Source: Scleropages formosus
Lineage: Eukaryota > Chordata > Actinopteri > Osteoglossiformes > Osteoglossidae
DNA length: 64,000 nt
Reading direction: 5' to 3'
Assembly: GCF_900964775.1 (NCBI RefSeq)
Contig: NC_041806.1
Coordinates: 25,075,488 to 25,139,487 of the forward strand
This document shows, piece after piece, positions 22,965 to 35,680 of this stretch. Below the pieces are notes generated by a model, which saw only the letters and a list, made by a program, of their open reading frames with translations, made no database searches and was not told the origin of the DNA. The translations under genes and the position numbers were made by a program. Within the stretch, counting starts at the first letter, position 1. The number at the start of each line of letters is the position of its first letter.

Positions 22965-25900
22965 TGACTGCAACTTGACTTCACACAGTGCCTGTCACGT
23001 CAGGTGATGTCTCTTAGCCTGTTACTCCATCCCCCAGCCATTTGGACTGTCTAAGTAAATTGGGAAAAACAAGCAAGAGTGAATGTGTGGGAATGAAGGG
23101 CTGAACCATAGAACTCATTTGACTCAGTTCTCCCCCTTTCCCTGTGGAGCGAAATCCCCAACACCCCCCCTCGACCACCACACCCCTGTGGCTGTGATAT
23201 TTTGTATTGGGTGCAGTCTAATGTACGCAGTTATGGAAGAATCTTGATTTTACAGGTTTAAATAAAGGTACACAGTGCATGAAACACACAATAATTACTA
23301 CAGAATTTTAAATATTAAAAACAAAACAGTTTTGTAAACTGAAACTTCAAAAACATCGTTATAATTATTTTAGGTTTGCGATAAGCTGTTTAGAATTATT
23401 TTCCCTATTATACTGCTGGGTAATTTTACGGTTAACTGAAGCAATCTTGCTAAGTTTAATGCTTTTCACTTTACCTATTTTTACAGTATTCACACATTTT
23501 ATTTCAAGTAGCCTGCGGAAGCATACAGGATTGCTGCCTCTGCTAAGATCAGAATTTCTGACATCCTGGCCATTGACAGGGTAGCAACTTTATTTTATTG
23601 ATGTGTTACTGTTACAGGCGACAGTTCAGTGTTAGATTCCCTGGCCCTAGAGGAGGGGCTGGACTGACACACTGAGATTTATATTATACCTTGTGTAAAG
23701 TGTGACTGTGTGCTGGATTGTAAGCACCTGCGCTGTGTACATGTCTGTAACGGTGTGTGGTGTGTGTAATTGTGCAAAGTTCTGCAATGTACACAAACTC
23801 CTCCCTCCTCCCCTTTGCCACTATGTACATAGCAGACCTTCAAATGTATGTTTGCTATGAGGCTCTCTGCCACACACACGGGAATTCACGAGCTACCTCT
23901 GCACTGAGAGGAAGCCAGTCTCATTTTTTATTCATTCCTTCCTCTGTCCTTTTTCATTTGCACTGAGCACATATCTGCGTGATGACTTGGCACATTCCTC
24001 CACCTGGGCCTGTGGCTATCCCGCTGCAGGGTATGTTCCACTCGCTGGGAGCCAGTGAGGCTGTGCAGACCTCCGCCGAGAGGCTCCCATGGGCCCAGAG
24101 TAGCCAAACACACCATCAATCCCTCACTAAATCTCAGCCAAGAACCACTGTCCCCCCCAACATCATATGAGGCATAAAAATTAAAACAGGGTACTCCTAC
24201 AGACAAGGAGGGATCTCCTCGAAGCTGGCAGAAGGTCACTGGCACGTGTTGATACGGAAAGCAGGGAGTGAATAGCTCAAAGGTAGACCTCTGGCTGGTG
24301 CCAGGGACCACTAAAGTATTGTACAGTTGTGGACCTATAGGGAAAGTCTATGGGGTAGCAAATCCTACGGGAGAAAGAATCGTGAGGTAAGGGATGCCGG
24401 TGCAGGCAGACAGAGGCAGTAAGATCAGACTACATAAGAGTAGCAAAAATAAAACTGGTTGTGGGCATACTGGTGCGGCTGATACAGTGTCATTAAATCC
24501 TTGGTTACAGTTCAAGAACTGTCTAAGTTGAAGTTACTATTAGGGTTCGGCAGGGGTGCTTGTACTGCAGAGGCGTAGACAGCCTTTAATATTAAACAAC
24601 ACCTCAGTGCGTCGTACTGACCATTCACGTCTCATACATTGTTGATATGAAGTGCCGCTGCTTGTTCCACCACTAACCAAAACAACTATTTATTACTGAG
24701 CTGACCGATCACAAAACCCCTTCCAGAAGGGCACCTTACTAAGGTGCCGTAGGGTTCAAAGCTGAATCCTTTATAGATAAACGTGGTCTGCTGCAGTGCG
24801 AACCTACAGTATTACTGAAAGGTCAAATATGCTGTAAATATAAGAGCAACATCAATTGCTTCTTATCTTGTCTTAGACATTTTACCTGGAAGAAAAAAAC
24901 AATGGTTACTGTTTTTAAAAAAAAAGCTTAAATGGAAAAAAAGAATGCACATTTACACTAGTCCGACAGTAAGAGCTCTTAAGGACCCATTTCTACTCCT
25001 TTCTCGTCAAGTAGACCACTGATCACATGTATATTCACAACATCTGTAAAACCTCTTTGCTTGTTGCATGTTCCATGGAAACAGCTACATTTGTATACAA
25101 CATACACAGTAAACATATACCCGGTAAACATCCCACGTACACACACGTGCACACACACTTTTTCTCTTGCATATACACTTGCGCAAGCAGGCATAGTTAT
25201 GCACTAGCTGTGCCAGAAAACGTAGACTTGTGGGACTGGATCAGAGAGACGAAACAATAAAAGCGTTAGCCCCGTTATTTACGACAGTGAGGGCCGTCAA
25301 ACTGCTGACCCAAGAGGAAGTGGTCCCAAGTGTTCTGTGGATTGCCTGCCATGTCAGGCTCATCCACCCTGCATTCCTCGCCGACAGCGCTCCTCTACGA
25401 TGGGCTGGAGCAGCGGCCAGCAGTCACACCTCTTCTCTCACTGCTGGATCACTCTGGAGACAGCCAAGGAAAGGCACAGAGATAGATGGATGGAGGGAGA
25501 GGCACTCAGACTGGGAATAATGAGCCAGACCTGAATGGCATGTATACGGTTGGGTCTTCTTTGTGGTGTGTAGGTGTGTATCTGTGTCACCTTCCAGCTG
25601 GCTTCAATTTGCCAGCTGACATTGAATTTGCACCCTTTTTTTTTACATGGTGACAAGATCCCTTTACCCTGCCTTACCCCAAGTATTCCTGTCCCTTTGC
25701 CTGGTTAGCAAGGGTTCCTACTAATTCAGGTGCCCCCTTTAGGTCCTCAAGGTGGGGTATGCTCATTGTCTATGAAAACACACTCTGTAGTGCTTACTGT
25801 TCCTAATGTCTAAGTCAAACATTTTCTAAAATGTATCTTTCTGTGATGAGGACCAGGAGGATGGACCTGCTCCATGTAATCTCACAGTGAAAAAGAGCTT

Positions 25901-28900
25901 TTCTCTTGCCATAAATAAAGGTTTGACGTGGAGAAAAAAAATCTGGAAACATTCTCCCTTTTTCCGGGACCCTAGTCCGTGTCTAATACCGACGGCAGAC
26001 CAACAAGCCCCATGAATCAACAAAGCTACATATCCACCTGTCTGTTACTGTGTTTCCTCCTATTAACATCAATAAAAAATAAGCTGCCAGCTCAACTCAT
26101 CCAAAGTGTAAAGTAGATGAATGTCAACAAGGAAGATGATCAAGAAAAACAAAACCGCTTTGACCACACTGCCATACTGATAATCTCAAAGTGGAGGTGT
26201 GCAGAGGGGCAGTGGGGTTCGTGAAGTGATCTCTGCTGATCGTTGGTCTTTCAGTGCCAAAAGGCACAGATGACTCTTAAATACAAAGATAAAACTCAAA
26301 CAATCAGTATTCTGGCCGTTTACCACATTTCTTTAACACTACACCCTGTTTTCACTTTAGTTACCTCCTTAGAAGGCTCTTTTAATGAAAGTGATCACAT
26401 GTTATCTGGCTGGACATTCACCATAGGGTTCTTTTGGACAATTAAATTGGTGGGAATTTGATCAGAAACCCAGACTCTTGGTAACTTCCTTCTGACCCTT
26501 CACCGGGTCCGTTTTGATCTCTCGCACGCTCATACACACTCCTTTCAACACACATGCTGTAGCTACAAATTTCAATCACAGTACTGACCCTTTGCCTGTG
26601 AAGCATTGGGTATGAGTCAGAAGGGGGGATTCCACAGAATTTCTGGGCACAAACTGGATCTGCACAAGGCACACATGAGGGTACCCTGGGAAGGGAAAAA
26701 ACTAACAGGAGCCACAGGAATCTTAACACCCAATGGCATCTCCGGCCTCTCTCCACAGAGTGACCTTACATCACGTAGCGGCTGTCCTGGGAACATTGCA
26801 TCAGCATATCTTTGCCCCCCTTCCCTGCTGCCGTTACAGAAACCCGAGGCCATGTGGGCTGTTTGCACATCGCAAACACCTTGTGACGTCTTTGTCTACA
26901 GCTTGTGGGGGCAGTTTGGCTTCCTGTTCAGCGTCGCTATGTCTGTCGCTGCGACTTGCATTCTGTGATTGATGAACGGAGGCCGGAGGGGTGAATGCAG
27001 CGAGAGATGAGCTGCAGAAGCTTTGTGGAATTTCTGCCATTTAACTTACTTCTGCCTGACTGAACATTGTACCCTGATTCTAAAGCTCTTGAAAGAGATC
27101 ATCAAAATCCCACTCCAACAAAAACCACCGCTGCTAGGCATCAGTAGCACGATAAATCAGGCCATGATAACAGGATCCCTTTTCCATACCTGGTAACCTT
27201 GGCCGAACACTTGAATGTCTAGGAATCCTAGTTTCCTTTCCTCAGAACACTGCAACCCTATGCTGAATTCTCTTAGGCCCTCAGGACTTCAGAGTGATGA
27301 CTAAAAATGCATTAAATTAATAAACATTAACAGCAAAGACGAAAACAGGTATGAGATCTCGGAATAATAACGCTGGACAGCAGAAGTGAAAAGGAATATA
27401 TGAGTGGTGGGTTTACATGACATGGTAGGGGGGACATGGGGAGAATGGGGCAATGGGGTACTTCTCCGTGTCAGTTCAGAGGAGGGAAAGAGGCAGTGCA
27501 AGATGTGCACAGGTTTGAACAAGAATATTACTACCATCAGGATCATTACCCTTAACATTTTTAACACACCACTTAAATGCTCTAATAAATCATTAACAAT
27601 AAGATAAAATCTCCATCTTTTAAAGTTGTCCCACATTTCTAGGATTTAGAGTCTGCCGTTAAGAATTTTGACTATTTTAAGAGCACGTCACATTCCAGCA
27701 GGCTATTTTATGTTACATAGTGACCTCATGGAGAGGAATATTGGTTGACACATTTGTCATAGAAAATATATCTAAATATCAAGTTCCCATGCATTCCAGG
27801 AACACAGGGTGAGACTCATGGATGTCGGCAGATGCAATGGACAGCCATTTGGCAACTGTGACATCCAAGCGTGAAGCTGTCTACTGGGTGGAATGGCTCA
27901 CACATCTGGCCATCCATTCCCTTTATGAAGAAACAGAATAAAACCAAGGAGACAGCAGTAATGAAAAACAAAGAAAATATTGTAACCATGCATTCCCCTA
28001 ACCCTTGTTGTGTGTGGTGAGCATAAAGAACACGACTCCAAACACACATGATGCTGCTCCTATTGATGAAGAAGAAGCTGGCAGGCTGGTGCTAAACACA
28101 CCTTTGCCATTATTCCACATGAGGGAGAATCAGTCGGCTCTTCCACTGCGGACACGAGAGGACTGAGCAAGAACCATCTTTTATTCATCCCATTTTAAGT
28201 GCTGCAGAAGTTGTGATTGTGGACATTCTGCCTAGAAGCGTGGGCCATTCGGTAGTGCCAGGCTACTGTGCTGCAGTGCTCTCCCAGCACCTCCATCTGA
28301 AGCGGACAGCCCCTCCCCCACTTGCGGTGTTCGGCAGGGATGCGCTTCATTGCTGTCTGGGAATAAATCACGTAAGGCGCAAGCAAACGAGGTCGGGCCG
28401 TTTGTCGTTTGAGGCAGCTGTGCGGAGACAGGTTTCCGGGGGGAGCGCCACGCAGCCACTTTTCCCTGCTTTGCCTCCCCTTCCTCAGAGATGAAAAACA
28501 GAGGGTTGATGTCTGCGACGGATTACATAGGAGTGTCGAGGTCCAGACGGGCTCAGGAAAACCACCCAGTTCTGTGTTGTGGGTGTGTCTGTAAGGTTTG
28601 GGCCCTGCGAAGAGATCGCTGGGCTGCAGCTCCTCAAAAAGTGTGAAATGTGATACTGGAAGTGGGACCGAGGTACTGCGGTAGGGTGTAACCTGTCTGT
28701 TACTCGCCACCCACACAGATTAGCCTTCTCAGCGGCCCGGAGCAGCACAGTCCCATGACCTGTTTCCTCTACTCGCCCTTGCTCTGACAGGTTGGTATGG
28801 TAAACGTAAGAGTCTCCCACAGTCAACAGTCTGGGTGAACCGCTTGATATAAAAGACATCAGGATCACCAGAGTGCATTTAAATGAATCCAGTCAGAAAT

Positions 28901-29402
28901 TTGCAGTAGAAGTACAAAGGGCATTGAACCATGAACTTTAACTGAGTTTTCAAAGCACAGATTTCAACTCATGCCTTGAGAATGATATCCCTAAGTCTCG
29001 GTTGGGCTGGTTGTTTCCTTTCAAGCAGAGGACAGCAATATGTTGGGATAAGTAATCCACAGGAACGTGCGATGAGCGACTGGGCAACACCTGAGCCACA
29101 GTCCATCTGAACATTCACACGTCACGCAGAACAGCCCCAGCACCCATCCAAGGGCAACAAACACAGGTTCAGCAGAGAAAAATGAGCATGTTGACACTGC
29201 AACTGAACCGTACTGTCTTGAACCTCACTGTCTATTCCAAAAGGACAAGACGGTTGGTTTCTCGAGAACTGTTAAATCTGGAAAAGAGGGATCCACAAGT
29301 GCAGGCAGATAAACACACACAGAGAGTGATGTACGCATATAGATACTCTTTTGATTCAGTTGATTTGTTAAATGCAGTATGTAATATAGATATATATACA
29401 CA

Positions 29403-29584
29403 CAGCTGGTGGCATAGTGCCTTTTAACCTACAGGTCGCAGGTTTGAATCCAGTCTCCAGCTATCATACCCGTGAGTAAGGTACTTGTATTAAACTGCTG
29501 CAGTAAAAATTACCCAGCAGTATAAATGGGTAAATAATTGTAAGTTGCTTAGGAGAAAAGCATCAGCTAAATGAATAAATGTAC
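29403..29584 (+). repeat. tRNA-headed SINE with L2-like tail (family A)
   Basis: It has B box GCAGGTTTGAATCC, the core GTAAGGTACTTGTATTA, the segment AAATGGGTAAATAATTG and the tail AGGAGAAAAGCATCAGCTAA followed by ATGAATAAATG. The A-box half is short. Confidence 0.8.
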
Positions 29585-29659
29585 ATGCATACATACAAAT
29601 ACAATGATATGCACACTATACACACATTTCATTAAATATACATACATTGTCTGAACCGG

Positions 29660-29857
29660 AGGGGGTGCGGTGGCGCAGTGGGTTGGACCGCAGTCCTGCT
29701 CTCTGGTGGGTCTGGGGTTCGAGTCCTGCTTGGGGTACCTTGCGACGGACTGGCGTCCCGTCCTGGGCGTGTCCCCTTCCCCCTCCGGCCTTACGCCCTG
29801 TGTTGCCGGGTTGGCTCCGGTTCCCCGTGACCCCGTGTGGGACAAGCGGTTCTGAAA

Positions 29858-29891
<34 letters not shown>
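29660..29891 (+). repeat. tRNA-derived SINE (family B), well preserved
   Basis: It has A box GGTGGCGCAGTGGG, B box GGTTCGAGTCC, an intact body and a (TG)n tail. It abuts an oppositely oriented copy, tail to tail. Confidence 0.88.
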
Positions 29892-29892
<1 letters not shown>

Positions 29893-30080
29893 CCGGTTGT
29901 CCCATACAGGATCGCGGGGAGCCAGAGCCTAACCCGGCAACACAGGGCATAAGGCTGGAGGGGGAGGGGACACAACCATGACAGGACGCCACTCCGTCAC
30001 AAGGCACCCCAAGCGGGACTTGAACCCCAGACCCACTGGAGTACAGGACCCGGTCCAACCCACTGCACCACCACACCCCT
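29892..30080 (-). repeat. tRNA-derived SINE (family B), inverted partner
   Basis: The reversed body starts directly after the TG run of the preceding copy. The reversed B box is GGGACTTGAACCCC and the head ends CCACCACACCCC. Together the two form an inverted repeat of about 420 bases. Confidence 0.88.
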
Positions 30081-30118
30081 GTTCATTAAATATACATAAA
30101 CAGATATTCAACATAGAT

Positions 30119-30190
30119 GCATATATATATATATATACATACATACACACACTGTATATATATATACATATATATATATACATATAAACA
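30119..30190. repeat. (TA)n/(CATA)n microsatellite
   Basis: Alternating TA and CA runs, partly self-complementary. Confidence 0.85.
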
Positions 30191-31360
30191 CAGAGATGCA
30201 GATGGACTCAAACATCTACTGATACACTCAAGAAATACACACTCACGCTGAACCCCTTGGTCACCCCAGTGGACTGTCCTCGGGTTCCCAGGCCCTGGCT
30301 GCACATGGGTAAAGCACAGACCACATAATTGCATCTTGTAGAATTTCTATTGAAGTGTTTGTAAATGAACAAGAGAAACATGGTCAAAGGGGGATTTTTT
30401 AATTGGCTGACATGTGTAATTAATGTAAAAGTCAAATTATCCACCCATTCCAGCAAAGCAAATTGTACACCCACAAAATCCTAGTAAAGTCTTTGCGTAT
30501 GGCGCTTTCTCCGTTAATCTAACCGGGGTGCTTGACAAATTCATTACTAGTTCTGATACAAGGATTTACTGCAACTCTTGCTATCCATCTGTTTGGAAGA
30601 ACACTTTTCAACAAAAAAAGTTTTTATATTTCATATCTTCAGTATAGTTTAGATAGTGAAGTGTGACACTTCAGCTGAAGCAAATTTTTCTTGATAAGGC
30701 CATCGCTTGCATTTTGCAAGCTTGTGATGCACATGGAAACAGCTTATTATAATCGTGTTATTATTATTACAATAGTATTTTCTATATAAGTTTATTATTA
30801 TTAGTTAGTAGTGTTTAGGGTAAAGGTGATGAGGCCTGCAGGGTTCAAGGCAACAAAACTGACCTTCTTTCAGCAAGGTGTATCATAAACGGGTACCATT
30901 GCCCACACAAATCTGAACTCTGGAACAGCAGAGAAACCCTCTCAGAGACACACCTGAACAGCCACAGAATTACCCTTCATGGCTAAGGTCAACAGCAGCT
31001 GCTTCAACATTGTGCGCAGCTTGATTCACAGACTGCTGTACATTCTGCAGATGGGTGATGCCAGAAAGTTAAGTACAATGACACTCAGCCTGAAGCATAT
31101 CTCTGTAATGCTACCTTCACTTCATACATTCTTTAGAACATGAATTTCTTACAGGATCAAACATGGTTTTGCAAGACACATCAGCAGCTTTCTGCTACCC
31201 ATCTCCATTCCCCATCCAGTGACAGCAGGTCTGCTGCCCTTTCTGCTCTTTCTGCACTGGAATTTCCTAGGGCAGCTCATCGCTGCTCCCTGCTGACCAG
31301 CTCTACCACTGCAGCTGATAACAGAGTTGCCCTTTGAATTTACAGAAGTAAACCTGTGCT

Positions 31361-31735
31361 GTTACCGTGGTGCAGCTGGGAGCGCTGCTGCCTCACTGTT
31401 CCATGGCTGTTAAGGCATATGTTTGAATCCATCTCAACCTGTGTGGATTTTGGAGATTTTACCTATATTGTCTCTATAGGTTTCCTCTGAGTGCTCTGGT
31501 TTCCTGCAACAGACCTAACAATGCAGTTCATGTGAACTGTTGATGCTAAATTGTCTGTGGTGTGTGAGTACAGTGAGTCTGTGTGTGCATGTGTGACTAC
31601 CCTGCAATGGACTGGTGTTCCATCTGGGGTGTAACCCCTGCCAGCTGTATGTCCATTGATTCCCAGACAGACTCCTGTTTGCCACGACCCTCCTCAGGAC
31701 GAGTGGTTACTGAAACTAAATGAAGGTACGGATGA
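31361..31735 (+). repeat. tRNA-headed SINE (family C)
   Basis: The head CCGTGGTGCAGCTGGGAGCG is followed by GCTGCCTCAC, a B-box relic GTTTGAATCC, the block GTTTCCTCTGAGTGCTCTGG, then ACCCTGCAATGGACTGG and the terminal GACGAGTGGTTACTGAA. It is diverged but nearly full length. Confidence 0.7.
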
Positions 31736-32584
31736 ATAACAAACATTTGTTGGCCCAAAGAGCAAAGAAATGTAGTTCAGTTATAGCCTCATCGAAGTGT
31801 ATATATTGGGAGGTATCATTTAGTTGGGGGAAAGTTGGAGATGCTGACAAGACTAACAGGCTGCACAGCCTGGGATATGTATGTGGATGAGGAAGTCCTT
31901 ACATTGCAAACACAGGAAGGTCTTGACTGTGCTATGTGCTTGGAAACTGAACACAGACCAGCCAAGATGAAAGTACAGGTCACTGCACTCCAATATTTTA
32001 CATGTCAGCAAATTATGTAGTGATTACAATCCAGTACAGTTCTTACTCTGAATAAGTAGTTTCCAGATAAGGAGGTAAATGGCCTTATCTTGTCACTAAT
32101 TCCATGTTATCACAACAGAGCCCTTTGTGCACAACAACTGTCATATAATTTTGTTAATAATTTCAAGTCTCACATACACTCTGTGCCTCAATTTCATTTT
32201 ACTCCTGTAAAAGTTCATTTGCTGACTTCATCATTTCAAATGAGCCCTATAGCCTTCCTTTCTGTAGGTACTGTACAACCACCAGTTTATACATACAAGC
32301 TACCTGGTACTAAAATTTTACTTATCAGTCACTCTGAATCCCAGAGAAAACAATGCACGTCCTGAATTGCTCATTTTTAGGATGCATCAAACCAAATGTT
32401 TTAACAGAAAATTGCGAGATGTCCTGTGTTCAGTCAGTTTCTGTTGGAAGTGTCCCTTTTGTTTTTGACATCTTTTTCATTCTTTCTCCTCATCGCTAGC
32501 TGTTACAAACCTTTTCGCTGATTCTGGTGCCAGCAGTAGGAGTTAACAGCAAATAAGAGTGACTGTTTTAGCTCTGCCCAACAG

Positions 32585-32596
32585 TTATATTTATAG
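32585..32596 (+). promoter_or_regulatory. TATA-like element, natterin-like gene 1
   Basis: TTATATTTATAG lies about 80 bases before a donor (GACAAG|GTAAAG, exon end 32,666) that would close a noncoding first exon. The same motif is in the second gene. The start site itself is not visible. Confidence 0.5.
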
Positions 32597-33298
32597 GGGG
32601 CAATTACTTGGGGTTTAAAACCGGGCCTGACAACATGTTACACCATTTGAAGAATAACACGACAAGGTAAAGCTATTTTTGTTCATTTTCTGCTGAAGGA
32701 TCTCCGGACTGTGGTGTCTTTAGTCTTAAAGTCTAAACTGTAGATGCTAAAATAAGTAATTAAGTAAATTCCAGTGGTGGGGTCAACACCACATCTGTTC
32801 ATTTCAATTTAAAAGCTATGGGACAGTGAAATATATTCATTTTTATGTAAAGAGGTAGACTAGGGGAGAGAACATATCACACTGATTTTTATTAACAAGA
32901 AGAAATTATCACAGTGCATGTTTTGTGAACTGTCTCATGAGAACTGTGTCAACATGTCACCATTTACTGGTTCATACATTTGTATATGAATGCTGTCACC
33001 TGATAGAAGCATTAAAGAACAGACAAAAGATACTGATAAGTAAAACAGAGTGACATAAATCCACCAGCATGGATTTACACTTACAGTCCATATCCTTGTG
33101 GAATATCAATCGGCATTTAATTGTTTTTTTTTTTTTTTTTTTTTTTAATCTAGGGTATTTTGCACAGGTGATACAATACACTGTAGTGCAACACTTCTGA
33201 CATGTCTCCTCTTAACATTAAACTGAAAACAATACTGTACTTAACAGGGTGCAAAAACATTTGTCATTGTCTGTACTCATCTAGGACAGTTACTCATT

Positions 33299-33412
33299 TC
33301 CTTGACACTTTTCTCCAAAGCAACTTACAATGTTAAGCTACTTATAAACCATTTACCTATTTATACAGCTGAGCAATTTAGGGTAAGTACCTTGTTCCAA
33401 CACAGCTGTGAA
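33299..33412 (-). repeat. Family A SINE fragment in natterin 1 first intron
   Basis: The reversed tail TTTTCTCCAAAGCAACTTAC and core TTAGGGTAAGTACCTTGTTC are present and the tRNA head is missing. The identical fragment in the other copy (44,072-44,186) shows it predates the duplication or was carried by it. Confidence 0.75.
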
Positions 33413-33591
33413 AGCTCTTTAAAAAAATGGCAAAAACACTCATAACCAAACATTCTCACTAAAGTAAAAAGAAAGATCAGAAATATGCATATTTGTGGTC
33501 TATGTTCACATAATATGAGTGAGAAGTTAAAACCCTAGTCATGAGACATGGTATGATGACTGTGATTGTTGCTGCCCTGTTGCCCCACCAG

Positions 33592-35032
33592 ATGAGAGAA
33601 GCACTCTTTGCCTTCTTTACGGTCCTTCAGCTCTGCGTTGCTCTCCCTTCTGAGCTCCCCCATACAAGGTCGGAGCTGGATGGAATCAAAAAAGCAGAGC
33701 AACGTGAGTGCCGTTGTTGAACAATTGCAGAAGCTCAAACACATTGCCAGTCTCTACTCACACCAACAATCTTGCCATGAATCTCAAGTATAACTTACTC
33801 TGTCTATCCTCTTCTTCAGAGCTATATGAGGTTTAAGTTACTATTCACAGCAGTCACAGGTTCACATTTCAAAAGCACTGTTTTCAGTACTGTTGTAAAA
33901 CAGTGCAGAAAGAAATAACACATTCACTGTATTTCTCCTAATAGAACTCTTCTTGAACCCACTGCTGGAAGATGTGGTTCCACCTTTATCCAGTACAGGT
34001 GCTGTGCTCCAACCAGAGACACGTCCAAAGCTACAGATGTCCCAAGGAGACAAATCTATTCCAATTTTTGGTGACAATGTCAGCCTCAAATGGTTAAGGT
34101 GGAATGGGTCCCTCCCTAATGGCGCAGTGGCTATCTATAACGGCTATGTCTCACGCACTGATTACATTTGCAAATACAATTGTGAGGCTGGATTCTACAC
34201 ACCGAGTAAAGGCCCCTATTGCCTCTACCCCTATGCCAATAGGGAATATTATGCTGCAGAATTTGACATCCTTGTCAATGAGGACAACTTTGAATTTTTG
34301 GAGTGGAAAGAGGACTCGTACGGGTCTGTACCCCCACATTCTGTCAGGACATGCTCCGGGGTCAACATCTTTGTTGGGAAGAACAAGTATGGACTGGGGA
34401 AAGTTGTTACTCAACATGAAGCCTTTTTCCTGCCATGGGAAGGTGATGAGTACTGGTACAAGAAGTATCAAGTCCTGACCATAAACACAGATGCCTACAG
34501 TCAGCACATTTCTCATGTTGTGTATGGTATTGACCAGACTCAGATCTTCCATTACCCCCCAGAAACCATGAGAATCTCAAGTGTTGTCAACAATGAATGT
34601 CAGGCAGTAGTGAAGACAGTGACCATTGAGAAGAGGAGTGAGGTGGAGAGCACCTGGGAAATTGGCCGCTCTACCATGTTTGGCGTGACAGGAGGGATTA
34701 CCGCCAAAATCCCTATAATTGGCTCAGCTGGTATAGAATTCACAACAGAGAGGACACTGCAGTTCTCCCATGGTACCACAATCGTTGAAGTCTTTGTCCA
34801 CTCCACCTCTGTGACACTCCAAATCCCACCCAACCACTCCTGCTCTGTCCGCATGGAGGGCCGGAAGATTACTGCAGACGTCCCTTTCACTGCTCGTCTG
34901 AGTCGCACCTACAGCAATGGAGAAACCCAGTGGACTTCCATCTCCGGGGTCTATGATGGTGTGCAGATCGGTGAAATAAGAGCAGTTGTGGACCGCTGTA
35001 CGCCTGTTGCAGATGCAAAGCCATGCCCATAG
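33592..35032 (+). CDS. Natterin-like protein 1 (DM9 plus aerolysin-like)
   Basis: Two coding exons give 399 residues. Exon 33,592-33,703 ends CAAC|GTGAGT in phase 1; exon 33,945-35,032 starts after CTCCTAATAG. A noncoding exon probably ends at 32,666, because the ATG immediately follows the acceptor CCCCACCAG. Residues 1-17 (MREALFAFFTVLQLCVA) look like a signal peptide, so the product is secreted. Residues about 87-217 form a DM9-type lectin region (WNGSLPNGAVAIYNG, later KYGLGKVVTQHEAFFLPW). Residues about 225-399 are the aerolysin-like region of natterins (PPNHSCSVRMEGRKITADVP, then FTARLSRTY). Natterin-like proteins occur widely in fish, in some cases linked to innate defence or venom. 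The reading frame is intact. The next gene copy lies about 10.8 kb downstream. Confidence 0.9.
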
Positions 35033-35071
35033 CCAAGAGAAATCAACAGAAAACAACCAACATTATAACTC

Positions 35072-35077
35072 AATAAA
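35072..35077 (+). terminator. Polyadenylation signal, natterin-like gene 1
   Basis: AATAAA 40 bases after the stop codon. Confidence 0.6.
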
Positions 35078-35680
35078 AACATGCAAAGAAAAAAATGGTT
35101 GTGTATCCACAACTTTTTTAGAAAAATAAAATTAAACTATTGCAGAAAGAATTTATCTTGCATGTAATTTGACAGGTTAAAGCATTGTATTTGATATCAT
35201 TGTCAAGTGCAAATGATAACTGCAGCACTCCTAATTGCAGAGAAAAATTCCAAGTCTTTCCACTACTCCAACTCTGTGTCTTACAACTTCCTGACTGAAT
35301 TATACAGTAATATAACATTAGATATTCCTCATAAATAAGCTATGACATAAAGAATAAAAACAAATAAGAATTTAAGAGAAAAATGGTTTCATTATCCTTA
35401 ATATAGCAAAAATTTGCAGATACACATCATTGGCTTTGCCATATCATATTAGTTTTAACCAAATTCAGTGTTCTTTTTGGGAATCAGGTGAACTGCAAAC
35501 ACAAAAACTCAACTGTATGTCATTCATAGGATCTGAAAAAATATTCTGAGAGACATCTCATCTACCCCTCCCTTTTGATTTTGTAGAGAGCCTTGAATCA
35601 AAATCCTGCACTTCCTTCCCAGTTGCATCACTATCATCAATACTTACAGTATTTTAAAGTGTCTGTTTCAATATGATTAT
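35078..35680. other. AT-rich spacer downstream of natterin 1
   Basis: I see no gene or clear repeat. It separates the gene from the L2 element. Confidence 0.5.

Larger units (their letters stand above)
16561..31355. other. Long region with no recognised gene
   Basis: It contains SINEs at 17.1, 19.7, 20.2, 21.8, 22.1, 29.4, 29.7 and 29.9 kb, TA/CA repeats at 30.1 kb and AT-rich unique DNA. Several splice-bounded open segments on the minus strand (18.2, 20.8, 21.1 and 22.9 kb) are listed separately at low confidence. I saw no DBH exons, although DBH flanks FAM163B in tetrapods. Confidence 0.5.
31885..34493 (+). repeat. Segmental duplication, copy 1 (5' flank and first half of natterin gene)
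   Basis: This segment matches 42,653-45,267. Up to about 32,566 the two differ by scattered substitutions and small indels. From 32,567 to 34,493 I find no base difference except one T in a homopolymer (23 T here against 24). Beyond 34,493 similarity falls abruptly. Confidence 0.9.

Noticed and set aside
28485-28868. 127-codon minus-strand open frame.
   Set aside because: No domain, low-complexity start and competing open frames on the other strand; it looks like a chance frame in a moderately GC-rich patch.
16561-31355. Search for DBH exons expected next to FAM163B.
   Set aside because: None of the conserved copper-binding His motifs of DBH is visible on either strand.
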